A program made the position numbers and the translations under genes. Of a stretch of DNA of 64,000 nucleotides, positions 27,472 to 37,733 are shown in pieces. Each line of letters begins with the position of its first letter. Positions within the stretch are counted from its first letter, which is position 1. Origin of the DNA: Luzula sylvatica (Eukaryota > Streptophyta > Magnoliopsida > Poales > Juncaceae); the NCBI GenBank assembly GCA_946800325.1, contig OX326957.1, positions 26,569,054 to 26,633,053 of the forward strand. Reading direction: 5' to 3'. Under the pieces are notes generated by a model that searched no databases, was not told the origin of the DNA, and saw only the letters and a list, made by a program, of their open reading frames with translations.

Positions 27472-27927
27472 ATGGCTTCTGCTTGTAGTGCAGTTTTCCT
27501 ACTCTTATCATTCTGCATTGTATTTAGTGATGCAACTGAAAATTTCGTTAGTTACACTGCAATGCGTGCCGATGTTATTCCTTGTAGATTTGATTCTCAG
27601 AATTGTCGGCCACAGCCAGTTCCGGTGGATCTTAGAGCTCTGACAGAACCGCCATCCCCGGCAGAACCGCCATCCCCAGCACATCCGCCATCCCCGGCAG
27701 AACCACCATCCCCAGCACATCTGCCATCCCCGGCAGAACCGCCATCCCCGGCAGAACAGCCAGCGCCGGCAGAACAGCCATCGCCGGCAGAACAGACATC
27801 CTCGACAGAACAGCCATCGCCGGCAGAAGAACCAGCTGTGAACAGACATACATTTCAAATGAAAGAATATTATAGCGGTAGCATATCTGATGGAACAAGG
27901 AAATTCATGTTTGGGCTAAGAAGATGA
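27472..27927 (+). CDS. Secreted RALF-like peptide head fused to a Pro-rich hexapeptide repeat
   Basis: Single-exon ORF of 151 residues. Residues 1-19 or so form a signal peptide (hydrophobic core around residues 8-18). Residues 25-50 resemble the start of a mature short RALF peptide: FVSY (compare the YISY receptor-contact motif), then AMRAD, then IPC (C38) and NCRPQP (C45). In RALFs a YxRGC segment and a second cysteine pair should follow. Here residues 59-118 are instead ten hexapeptides of the type EPPSPA, HPPSPA or EQPSPA, then a charged tail ending FGLRR. RALFs are extracellular signals read by FERONIA-type kinases with LLG co-receptors, and Pro-rich repeats of this type suggest a hydroxyproline-rich cell-wall protein. 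A TATA box upstream supports expression, but no transcript is seen. It may be a functional chimera or a decayed RALF. The RALF likeness is recalled, not aligned. Confidence 0.6.
   Translation: MASACSAVFLLLSFCIVFSDATENFVSYTAMRADVIPCRFDSQNCRPQPVPVDLRALTEPPSPAEPPSPAHPPSPAEPPSPAHLPSPAEPPSPAEQPAPAEQPSPAEQTSSTEQPSPAEEPAVNRHTFQMKEYYSGSISDGTRKFMFGLRR
27646..27825 (+). repeat. 18-bp coding minisatellite (10 units)
   Basis: Ten in-frame 18-base units built on 'gaaccgccatccccggca' encode the hexapeptide repeat of the gene at 27472. Units one to six keep PSPA almost unchanged; units seven to ten change the second residue to Gln. Such arrays vary in copy number by slippage. Confidence 0.9.
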
Positions 27928-29872
27928 AGTATGTCATATTTGATAATTGATATCAGATATACACATGCACGCTTTTGATGTGATACACTCAGTTTGTCTT
28001 TTGATTAGATTGTACTTAATTATTTGATTGGCCGTACTATTAAGTAATATTATAGCCAGTTTATAAGTTTATAATGAATGTATATTATTATATTATATAT
28101 ATCCCGTTTATTTTTTTTTGAAAGAAATAGAGTAGATTCTTATGTCCTATTTCTATTATGATTTATATAAATAGAGTTTAGATCATACAATGTATAAGAT
28201 ATTTGTCCTTAAGAATATAAATTAGAACCAAAATACCTTAACCTAACCGATATGGCCTAAACCCTATAAATACAAAGAAATTAACTAAAACCTGATCTTA
28301 AATCCAACTAAAACTTGGAAATTATTTCCATCATAATCCAGGAATATCATTCTCATTCTCTTCTCACCCTAGTATAAATACTCTCTCTCTGAGCTCTTGC
28401 GCCGCTTTACCTTCTCTTTCTTCATTATCCACCGCCATCTCTCTTGCTTCACATCTCAAAGCTCTCTTCACCGCCATTGATTACTTCGTTTAGATCTATC
28501 CTCATCTCCTCCTCTCATTAATCTCTCTTCACCGCCATTAATCTCTCTTCGCCGTCATCTCTTCTATCTCTACTTTCATTGAACTCTCTTCATCTCCTCC
28601 TCTCATTTCTCCTTTGTACCTGATTTTCCCCTCTTATCAGACTTACAACTCTCTTTATTCATCCTTAAGCAAACCGATAAGATCGATGCAAAGAAATCTG
28701 CCTGAAAAGCATTGATTTGCCTATACCAGTATAGTCTCGGTGCTCTTGTCTTTCTCTACAGCTTCTTCCAGTAGATACAATTTGAGTATTACGTTTTTCT
28801 TGCTCGATTTGCATGTTTTCATATCCAGTTTATATATCCAGTTTATACTCAGTTTGTCTTTTTGTTTTCCTCATTTCTTCAAAATAAAAACGAATTACGT
28901 GAGCAGAAAACATAACTATGAATCGCATCACACAAAACAAGAAAGAAGGAAACCATCTCCATTTTCAGGAAACAGAACCACACAACTTTAACACATAAAT
29001 TCGCAAATAATACAAAATCCTACCAATTTTTCCCATTGAAACTATTGGGGGTTGTTTGGAGGTAAGAATTTCAATGTGGAATTAGAATCTTAAGATTCGC
29101 CAAATTGAAATTCTTTGTTTGGAGTTTCGACATCTCTTAAATATGGAATTAGCAAATGCGGATAAATATTTTCCTTACAAAAACTACAAATTGTAATTGT
29201 CCAAATATCTAGAATGCCATGATGGAAAGGTTTGAATCTAATAAGATGCATGCTAATTAAGTTTGGAGCTTGTCTTGACCTATGCACAAATATTTAATTA
29301 TATAATTATAATAATTATAATATAATTATAAGATCCATATGATATAATATATAATAATATAACAATGCATTTAAATTTTATAAGCTATAATATTAAAATA
29401 ATTCTATAAATAATATAATAATATTAATAATATATTAAATTGGGATAGAAGATTATTATTACAGAGTAATTATATATCATTACAATAATTAATCCTACTA
29501 ATACAATTTACAAACACGTTCCTGAAATCTGTTAGTGCCACATCATTGTTTTTATCAGACCATGCGGATTTAAAAGCCATGCTAAATTATACTTATTTTT
29601 CGTGTACCATTGTTTACATCCCTCACGCCTATTATCCGTCTCTTTTCTCCTATTTTTGTCTAGTTCTCCTCGAATATACCTCTTTCCCTTTTCTTTGTCT
29701 TTTTTCTTCTTTCCAATCGGTTCAGACTTCAGAGTCTTTGCGCCTTTCAACACATCTACTCTCAATATCTCCTCCTCCACCCTGCCGTGTTGTTCCGTTT
29801 ACTCTCCACAGCGGAAAGTGGTAGATGACGCCACTTGATCGAGTAAGTGAGGATCGCTCAATGCATGAGAGT
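27928..29872. other. Intergenic, no gene supported
   Basis: AT-rich DNA with two pyrimidine-rich stretches (about 28380-28640 and 29620-29810). The first follows a TATAAATAC at about 28372 and contains imperfect repeats of 'ctctcttcaccgccatt', which looks like a leader or LTR-derived segment, but no ORF continues from it. 'gggggttgtttggaggtaag' near 29046 resembles a MITE end but has no clear partner. ORFs at 29546-29824 and 29602-29838 are low-complexity and are not called. Confidence 0.5.
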
Positions 29873-30534
29873 TAGGGCTGGAACTTTAGCTCGTGGCTCG
29901 TGGCTCGCTCGAGCTCGACTCGATAATAGTTCGATAATAGCTCGCTCGATATTAACTCGAAATTAAATGAGCCGAGCCGAGCTAGCTCGAACGCTTATTG
30001 AGCCGAGCTTGAACCAGACTCAGCTCGCTCGTATTAAGCTCGAAAAGAATTTGAGCTCGATTTAAAAAATTAAATACTTTTATCATAATTAATCCATATT
30101 ATATATATTATTATAATTAAAATATTTTATAAAGAAAAACTTTATCTCCGTAATAATTTCAAGTCAGGTTACAACTTAGGTCCTAAAAAAGAATATTAAC
30201 TAAGGAAGACAAATTAATAATACCAAGTCCAATTCTATTTTTTTATGTTTTGTGTTGTATGTTTGATTTATTATTGTTACGTTTTAAGATATTTTGGTAT
30301 TTAGAATATTTTTTGTTTATTCGCGATTATTACAATTTTTTTAATTAAAATTCAAGTTGTTTTTTTAGTTGAACTACTATTGAGCCGAGCCGAGCCGAGC
30401 TAGCTCGAATTAGAACGAGTCGAGCTTGAGCTTGATTTTTTAGGTCGAACCATAATTCTAAACGAGCTGAGCCATCTCGAGTAAGTTGCGAGCCGAGCTT
30501 GAGCTTGGCACAACTCGCTCGAGCTCGGCTCGCA
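29873..30534. mobile_element. hAT-like non-autonomous element with GCTCG sub-terminal repeats
   Basis: The left end starts TAGGGCTGG and is followed by dense GCTCG/GCTCGA motifs. The right end carries the inverse motifs (GAGCC, GAGCTCGGCTCG). The middle is AT-rich and non-coding. Flanks 'atgagagt' (29865-29872) and 'ttgagagt' (30535-30542) form an 8-bp target duplication with one mismatch, as hAT elements make. The right terminus does not show a clean complement of TAGGGCTGG, so that end may be eroded. Confidence 0.6.
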
Positions 30535-30542
30535 TTGAGAGT

Positions 30543-31804
30543 GTCCAATATTGCGTTGTGAAGCCAGTCTCGGCACGACCCAAACCCATGCCTCCACTTT
30601 TTCTACCTCTCTCCTTCTCTATCTCACTCTCGGGGTGAACACCGATTGTCTGCACTTTTATGCATCTCGATCGATTATCAGTAGGCACACAAGATCGATT
30701 ATCAACAAAAGCACACCAACATGTAAATCCTTCAATTGGGGCTTCTATTATTTATTGGCACGTTCATATTATTTGGTACGATGGTATTAGTACCAGTGAT
30801 CGACTCGGATGGCCGTTGTAGTACTATTGTTGATTGATGTGATTAGTTTTTGTTTTGCAAATTAGGGATTAGGGCTTTAAAGTTCGAAAATTGGGGTTCA
30901 AATCTTGGCTGGCAAATATTTTCCTTCTTTCTGATATGATTTATTCTTTATTTCTCCTCTTCGAAGTTTAATGTCTTCTCTTGTGATTTTCACATGGATC
31001 CTTCACCGCTAACTTCATCAACACTATGGTATTGTCCTTTTCTTTTCTTTTCTCTCATTTTCCTGTAATATCTTTATTTCAAACTTCTACCCAGTAATTT
31101 ATGTACTTTAAGTAAATTCATGTTGATTTTAAGATTAGAACAATAGAGGTTGACGGGTGATGATATGTAGATTAAAATTCATGTTGATTTCATGCCCTTT
31201 GTTATATTAGTGAACCTAATTGTCTGGTATATGGTCTTAGTATGGTCTATGTTCATTTATTATGATTTATGAACCAAGTCTATTTAATTTTATATCTTAT
31301 ATTTATGTATTTAAAGAGATCAAGAGCTAGTGGAAGGATAGGGAAATTTTTGCACCTCACATTATTTTGGTCATATTTCTCCCTTTCTCTCTCACATTAC
31401 CTTTTCCCACTGACTTCTTCTTTCCCAAAATATCTCCCATCGTTACCATTAAAACTTAACTTACCTCTAAGCTGTATTGTCTGTTACTCTCTCAATCTCT
31501 CTCTATTCCTAGATTAACCAACTCGTATTTGGTTTTTATCTTGGTTGAATTTTTTTTCGACTTTCTGTATCAAGCTTTCAAGCTTTTTGTGATGAGTTTT
31601 TATTAATCTTATTGTGGTGCGGTTATTGCAAAAGGAGATCTATTCTCGCTTTTATTTGATAATTTTGTGATTTTGCCCAAATTAGTTTTTGATTTGGGGA
31701 TTAATTTGTGAGATTGTATTGTGAGTTTTTTGATTTGGGGATTTGAATACCTTGGTATTGTGAGATTTTATTACCTTGGGTATTTATTTGGAGATTATTT
31801 ACCT
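30543..31804. other. Intergenic / possible copia leader, no gene supported
   Basis: AT-rich with T-rich patches and no long ORF. Since the copia gag relic begins at 31805, part of 31300-31800 may be its leader, but I see no matching LTR and no convincing primer-binding site (only 'ttggtattgtgag' near 31754, a weak resemblance to TGGTATCAGAGC). Confidence 0.4.
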
Positions 31805-33420
31805 ATGAAAATGTCGAAATATGACATTGAGAAGTATAATGGAAAACGAGTTTTGCACTTTGGCAAGTGCGTATGACTGTCATTTTATCGAGTCTTGGAC
31901 TTAAGGGCGTCATTTTTTATAGGACTGAGATATTTGGAGCGGTTAATGACAAAAAATGGAAGGACATTGATGAAAAAGCCTTTTCGGCCATCCAATTGTG
32001 TTTGAGTAATTCAACACTTCAAGAGATCTTCTCCGAGAAAACTGATAAGTCCTTGTGGGAGAAATTAGAGGACATTTATTTGAAGAAGTCTCTCACTAAC
32101 CAGTTACGGTTAAAGTTACGCCTCTACACCTTACATATGGTTGAAGGAACACCAATTTTCGATCATATTTCGGAGTTTGCATCTATTTTGAATGATTTAG
32201 ATAAGTTCGGTATTAAGGTAGAGGATGAGGATCATTCTCTTTTGTTGCTTTGTTCGTTACTTGCATCTTATAAATCTTTCAGAGATATAATGATTTATAG
32301 TAGAGATAAAATCTCGTTTGATGATGTAAAAGGTAACTTACAAGCAAAGATTTATCTAGATCATAAAATGACCAATGTTGAGAAGGAAAATCATGGTGTT
32401 GGTTTGGTTGTGGATCGGAGTAGGTCGAAAGACCGTAATCTGAAAGATGCATAAATCCTTACAAAATACAAAGATGTGACGTGTAATTATTGTAAGAAGA
32501 AGGGACACATTAAGGCCTATTGTTGAAAACTTAAAGATAAACAAAAGGCGAATAAACATTGTCCTTCTTCCGAAGAGGCCAATGTGGTCGAATGTAACAC
32601 GTGTGATACTCTTTGTGTAGTAGACACCAACATTGATGACAAATTTTGTTGGGTTATGGATACGGGTGCATCTCACAACACATGACTTCAAATAGAGATT
32701 GGTTTGAAACCAATGAGCCGTCCAGTGGACATGTGGTTACGGATAATAACACTTTGTGTAAGGTTGCCGGAATTGGTTAGGTAACAATTAAATTTCATGA
32801 TGACAAGATTCAGGAGTTAACAGGTGTGCATACCCGATTTAACTAGAAATCTGATTTCTTTGGGTTCTCTTGAAGAGAAGTGTTGTGAGTTCCAAAGAGG
32901 AGGTGGAGTCCTTCGAGTCTCTAAAGATTCTCTTAACCATTATGGACGGAAAGATAATTGGAACTATTTACTTCTTACAAGGTTCCATGGTCTCAGCCTC
33001 GAGAAATGTCATTTTTATCGAGTCGACAATGTTTGATGGAAAATGGGTTGAATCCAAGTCGACATTTGAGAATAATGACACGTTTGGAGATAAAGTGGAG
33101 TTTGTTGTGTCGGCCCAAGTTGGAGCCGAGTTGACACCGAGTAGAGAGTTTGCAGTTGCACATGGCGGTGTTATGGTTAAGGTGGAGTTTGTTGTGTTGG
33201 TCCAATATGATGCCATTGTGAGTTCGGCCCGAGACGGAGCCGAGTTGACACTGAGTCGATATTGTGCAGTGCACATGGCGGTGTTAATGTTGAGGAAGCT
33301 CGAGATGAAGAGCGATCGTATTTGTTGGCAAGGGACCGAGTTAGACCACCATCGAGGTAGTGAGTTTAATGAGTCACGTGACATGGACTACCAGAGTAAA
33401 TCATGTGCACGGTAGTGACT
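31805..33420 (+). pseudogene. Decayed Ty1/copia gag-protease relic
   Basis: The gag start at 31805 encodes MKMSKYDIEKYNG, then loses frame before the WQVRM segment, which resumes in the frame of 31867-32454 (195 codons of copia-type gag). After a TAA the same frame continues with a zinc knuckle C-x2-C-x4-H-x4-C (first Cys codon 32482, last 32521), a TGA at 32524 where Trp is expected, and the aspartic protease motif DTGAS (32659-32673), then further stops. Integrase, reverse transcriptase and RNase H are missing. A purine-rich 'aaagtggagtttgttgtg' near 33093 could be a polypurine tract abutting a 3' LTR, which would imply an internal deletion. Not functional. Confidence 0.85.
33089..33287 (+). 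repeat. Imperfect tandem duplication in the copia relic
   Basis: Two adjacent copies (33089-33175 and 33176-33287) both run from 'ggtggagtttgttgtg' or a close variant, through 'gagccgagttgaca', to 'catggcggtgtta'. The second is longer by about 25 bases. Confidence 0.75.
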
Positions 33421-34660
33421 TTAATGAGTCATGATTATTTTTGGTGGATGATTTTGTGTAGCATTTCGTGCAAAGTTCTATTATTAAATGAATTATGGAC
33501 TTTTAGTTTGGGCTGCAGAGATTTTAGGCCATAGAAAATCCTCAGCATAGTGCTGGGCGAAGGATTGAGTGGGTCACGTCGGGATCTGGTGTGGGGTGTT
33601 TGATGTGGTCATTCATGTAACGAGTCACTTCGATGGGACTCATTTTCTCGCTCTACTTTTTCTCTCTTCATTTTCTCTCGCATCCTTTATCCTAATAATT
33701 AAGTTTTATATACCATTTTGATCAGGAGAATGAGAGGATTCGAAATATGCCCTTGATTTTGCTTGGTTTGCGATAGAAAAATTTGATCTTCTTGTGGGGT
33801 CCACAAGTAGAACCCACTTTCTCTCTCCTCCTTTCTTTCTTATCCTTTCTCTGAAAAATATGGTATTATGTACCAAATTCATCAAAAAAGATGAGAATTC
33901 AGTCATGCCCATCATTTAGCATAATTCTCATTTTTATACCTGAAATTTATATAAAATCAAAAAGGTAAGTATTTTCCATAGATTATATAAATATTTAACA
34001 AATCATATACTAACTAATTCATTTTGGTGCTTAAAATCCCTAATTTAGCCATATAAAATGTGCATAAATTTCTCCTTACTTGTGAACTTCAAATGACTTC
34101 AAATAACTTGCGAAAATAAATAAAGCAAGTCGAAACAAATATTTACCTGAAAACAAATAAAGCAAGAACCTTAAAGATATTAATTACATACAAACAAAAA
34201 AGATATAAAATATGCCAAAATAATATGTCTTGAGAAATGATACAAAGAGGACAAACAAACACAAATTAAATATGCTTGAGTAATACCCAAGATCTTGATG
34301 ATATTAAGGACAAACAAACAAAAAGGAAGATGTAATATTTCCGTCAATTTTTTTCTTCGTGTAGGTGGGATTCTCGTAGATTTGAACTGAAGTCAACTTA
34401 CGATAATGGAGAGATCCTCAGTAGTAAGAATTACATGAATGTAATTAAATACATCAAAACCAACAAACGAAAATGATAAATTCATGCATATGCACCTATT
34501 GTCATATTTACAGAACAGCCCATAGAATATTCTCATTGACATCGTTTTCATTGTTTCCAGTGAAGTTCAAAATAATTTCTCCTTAGATTGAAAAACAATT
34601 CTTTGTGGCCAACATATGTTCACAGGCCAGGATCGCGTAAGCAACCCATAGAATATTTTC
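33421..34660. other. Intergenic, no gene supported
   Basis: AT-rich DNA without a supported ORF. The first 250 bases may be remaining copia LTR sequence. The minus-strand ORF at 33706-33915 shows no recognisable domain. Confidence 0.5.
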
Positions 34661-34672
34661 AGTGGTTCATAA

Positions 34673-34733
34673 TGGGCTTTTTGGACAAAATAGTAAATAC
34701 TTCTCTGTGTTAAACAATTTGATAGAAAGCCCA
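34673..34733 (+). promoter_or_regulatory. Site II (TGGGCY) elements upstream of SLX9-like gene
   Basis: TGGGCT at 34673-34678 and its complement AGCCCA at 34728-34733 lie just upstream of the probable transcribed leader. Paired TGGGCY elements are known from promoters of plant ribosomal-protein and ribosome-biogenesis genes, which fits the downstream product. Confidence 0.5.
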
Positions 34734-35542
34734 GGTTTTGGTGACCATTAACGCCCAAACATCTTCTTCTAGGTTCTCTCTCTCCGACGAACTTCGCACG
34801 CCGCACAGAAGCACTCGCCGACCCTCAATTCCCCTGCGACGCCTAGCCCGCTTTTGCCGTCGACAGAGCGCCCTGCCCCCGGACCAGCCTTCTATAAGTC
34901 CTAACCTCTCGCCCGCTGCAGCTGTGTCTCGAAAGGTGATTTTGTTTCTGCTTCTGTGTCTTCCATTAGGGTTCTTGTTAGATAATTACAACCAAATTAG
35001 GATGATGTGAGAGAATCAGATTATGAATTAATTTATTTAGGAGAAAATGTAATTAGTAGCTTGTAGATAACATAATCGATGAAATGAAACATGTAAGTTT
35101 AAGTAGTGAATTTCTGGAAAGCGTGTTTTTATATCTTATAGATTGAAAAGATGGTTTTACTTGTTTGAACCCTTTTTTTGTGTTGAATAAATTGTGTTGA
35201 AACTTTGAACATACACCAGTTTTGATATTTCTTGGATGTGAGGATATGCCTCATAATTTTGAGTAGTGTATGAAATGTGCAAACTGTTTAGGCGATTCGA
35301 AGAATTTTGGGTTTATTTATAGTTCATTCTTATCTATAGTTTCTGCTGTAGTCAAATTAATATTTCATTGCATTGTTTCAATTAGAAGGATTAATGGCAA
35401 TTTGGGATGAAATTTCGCTTGAGTAATTGCATTATTTTATTTTCTTTGAACTATATCTAATCATCATTGAACTATAAACCATTTTCATATTTCCTTCTTT
35501 GTAGGAATTTATAGTTCGAGTTGTTGAAAATCAAACTAAATA

Positions 35543-36350
35543 ATGGGATTAACTGGTTTAAGGTACAACATTGATAATCCTTTAAACAATTGCACATAAA
35601 TTTGATTCATCGATTTGAATATCTTAATTGGATATTCGTTTCATTTTTACTTCAGGTCTGGATCTGAAAAGAAAGAATCAAAAAGCTCTAAGCGCAAGAT
35701 TGACAAAAAAGTTGGTTTCTACAACAGTACGTTACCATTTTAACCCTTTTCATTCATTTCAAGTAATTTATGTTTTATTTCCACGGTATTTTCAGAAGTA
35801 AAAGATGCAGTCGTTTCACTAGGGGCGAAAAAGTCATTAGGAAAGGTTCTATTAATTTACACAATTAATCGAATAAGTTCGTAATTATCGATCTATTTAC
35901 TTTGAATTTTTTTTTTCAGAAAAAGAGATTAAGGAGTCGACAAAAGAAGCTAAAGGCGTATGATCTCTCAGCTCTCTCTGAACTTTTACCAGATTTAGAA
36001 ACCCTAACCAAGAGTCCTGCAAATCCGGCCGATTTGAAAATCAATTGCAAATCTCGGCAAACCCTACTGTATGTATCCTATTCCTCGCTAAAATTAGAAA
36101 CGAAATAAATAAAATATAATTTTTTTATCGTATTTGTGATAGGCAAAAGGAAGCCACTAGAATGCAAGCGGTATTGAAGGATCCTTCTTTCATTAACGAT
36201 CCATTTGAGGCTATACATAAACAACTATTGAAGACTCAGCCGCCAACTCCCGAGGAAAGCAAAGGCTCCTCCTCGAAGGGCGAGAATAAAGAAAAGAGGA
36301 CGAGGAGAAATAAGAAGGCAAAGTCGGGCCCTCGAGAAATGGAGATTTGA
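35543..36350 (+). CDS. SLX9-like ribosome biogenesis protein
   Basis: Five coding exons by GT-AG rules: 35543-35562, 35656-35726, 35796-35845, 35920-36068, 36143-36350; 165 residues, and all phases join without a stop. The N-terminus is Lys/Ser-rich with basic nuclear-type clusters (about residues 10-25 and 45-60). The centre reads DLSALSELLPDLETL, and the later part has a helix then DPSFINDPFEAIHKQL, which matches what I remember of the SLX9/FAM207 family. The C-terminus is basic (KRTRRNKKAK). SLX9 proteins act in the nucleolus in processing and export of pre-40S ribosomes. A GC-rich leader exon ending at 34935 and an intron to 35504 probably precede the ATG. AATAAA at 36624-36629 is a plausible polyadenylation signal. 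The family assignment is from memory; gene structure confidence is high. Confidence 0.78.
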
Positions 36351-37733
36351 CTGTTTTGCCCCTCGAACAATTTTGTAATGGTTACTTATTTACTAATTTA
36401 GTTGCAGAATTATTTATCTATCGTTTTGGCTATCGATTTTTGTTCGTTGTTGCATCCTATTTTTGGTGATTCCATTATGAGAATGTGATTAGTACTTGAC
36501 CTTTACATGAAAGATCCTTCTTGAACCCTATAAAAGAAAGGACCACTGTGGAACCTTATTGTGTGTTGTGAACTAAATTTTTTTGTTGTTGTACCTTTTG
36601 TTTTGAACTTTTGAGTGGTTGAAAATAAAATTGTCTTTTTTCCTTGAATTACACAAATTTTGAAATTGAACTAAGGATGTTCATTAATTTTCCATAAAGT
36701 TGGTCATTTATAAGCGCTATTATTTAACTAAACTTGTAACTCTTACTTGTACTTGTTAATATTTGAAATAAATTATTTATTTTTCATAAAGTTAATATTT
36801 GAAATAAATTATTTAACTAAACTTGTAACTTGTAACTAAACTTGTAACTAAATTTGTTACTTCTATTTGTATTTTTAATTTTATTTGTTCACTTCAGGTA
36901 ATATATGAAGATTTTTTACGTTATAGCATGACGCCACTGGTCAGGACCCGCAAATCCTCTACTCCTTTTTTACTTTGATATAACAGGGGACAAGAAGATA
37001 TATCTATCTATAGATATAATTCTAAACAATGGACCTTCTTTTTAGCCTTCCACGTTTTTTACTTTTTTACCGTTGGATTTTTTTCTTGCCGAGTGAACGA
37101 TGTGAAAATAATATCTAATGCCAACGCCCATACTCCCCCTCTCCTCATTCCCGCTCGACAAGAGAAAAATAAACAAAGAAAGCCTAGACGGCAAGAGAGA
37201 ACACACCGGGAAAACACTCAGTGTATTCAAGAGTGAGAAGAGAGGGGGGGGGGGGGGTCTTGCTGAGATGACTTTGGGTGATGGCGACCGCCGGAAAACA
37301 AACCGGGAAAAACCATCATCTCCGCCTGGTTAATGGCGAACGCGGGTCCAAGTCGTCCTTGTCCCCTCCGGAGCACACCCTAGGCCCCTTGGTGTAAGTA
37401 TTTTGTTAGGCTGAGATGATTTCGGGTGAGGCCGAGTGAAACCATGGCGACGAGAAGCCCTAGCAACGAGATGATTTTGGATCAAGCTAAGTTTTTCCTA
37501 TTTCTTTTGTTGTTATGTCGCTTTTTTGGACTCATTTGTCTTTAATTTATGCCTAATTTACTGAATTTCACGGATTTATTCTTTTTTTTTTAAGGAGTTT
37601 CGACCAAGGATTGTAAACTCGAATATATTCAAATTTGTATATACGACCACTAGCTCTATCATTTTCACCATAGTTTCCTCTTGGATATATTTCGAGTTTT
37701 GGAAATGGTGGATATTGTGCTCGGTTTTTAATC
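36351..37733. other. Intergenic; poly-G run and short AT repeats
   Basis: Downstream of SLX9 the segment 36700-36880 contains short duplicated phrases ('taactaaacttgtaact', 'atatttgaaataaattattt'). A run of 14 G occupies 37244-37257, followed by GC-rich DNA to about 37480 that may belong to the 5' region of the adjacent LINE. The minus-strand ORF 37568-38077 is antisense to the LINE and is not called. Confidence 0.5.

Noticed and set aside
27508..27898. Minus-strand ORFs across the Pro-rich gene
   Set aside because: Shadows of the GC-rich 18-bp repeat; their Trp/Cys-rich translation is only the complement of Pro codons.
29532..29838. Overlapping ORFs on both strands near 29.6 kb
   Set aside because: Pyrimidine-rich low-complexity DNA; no splice partners, no domain and no promoter tie them to a gene.
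32968..33384. 138-codon minus-strand ORF over the copia relic
   Set aside because: Antisense to decayed retroelement sequence with an internal tandem duplication; no domain.
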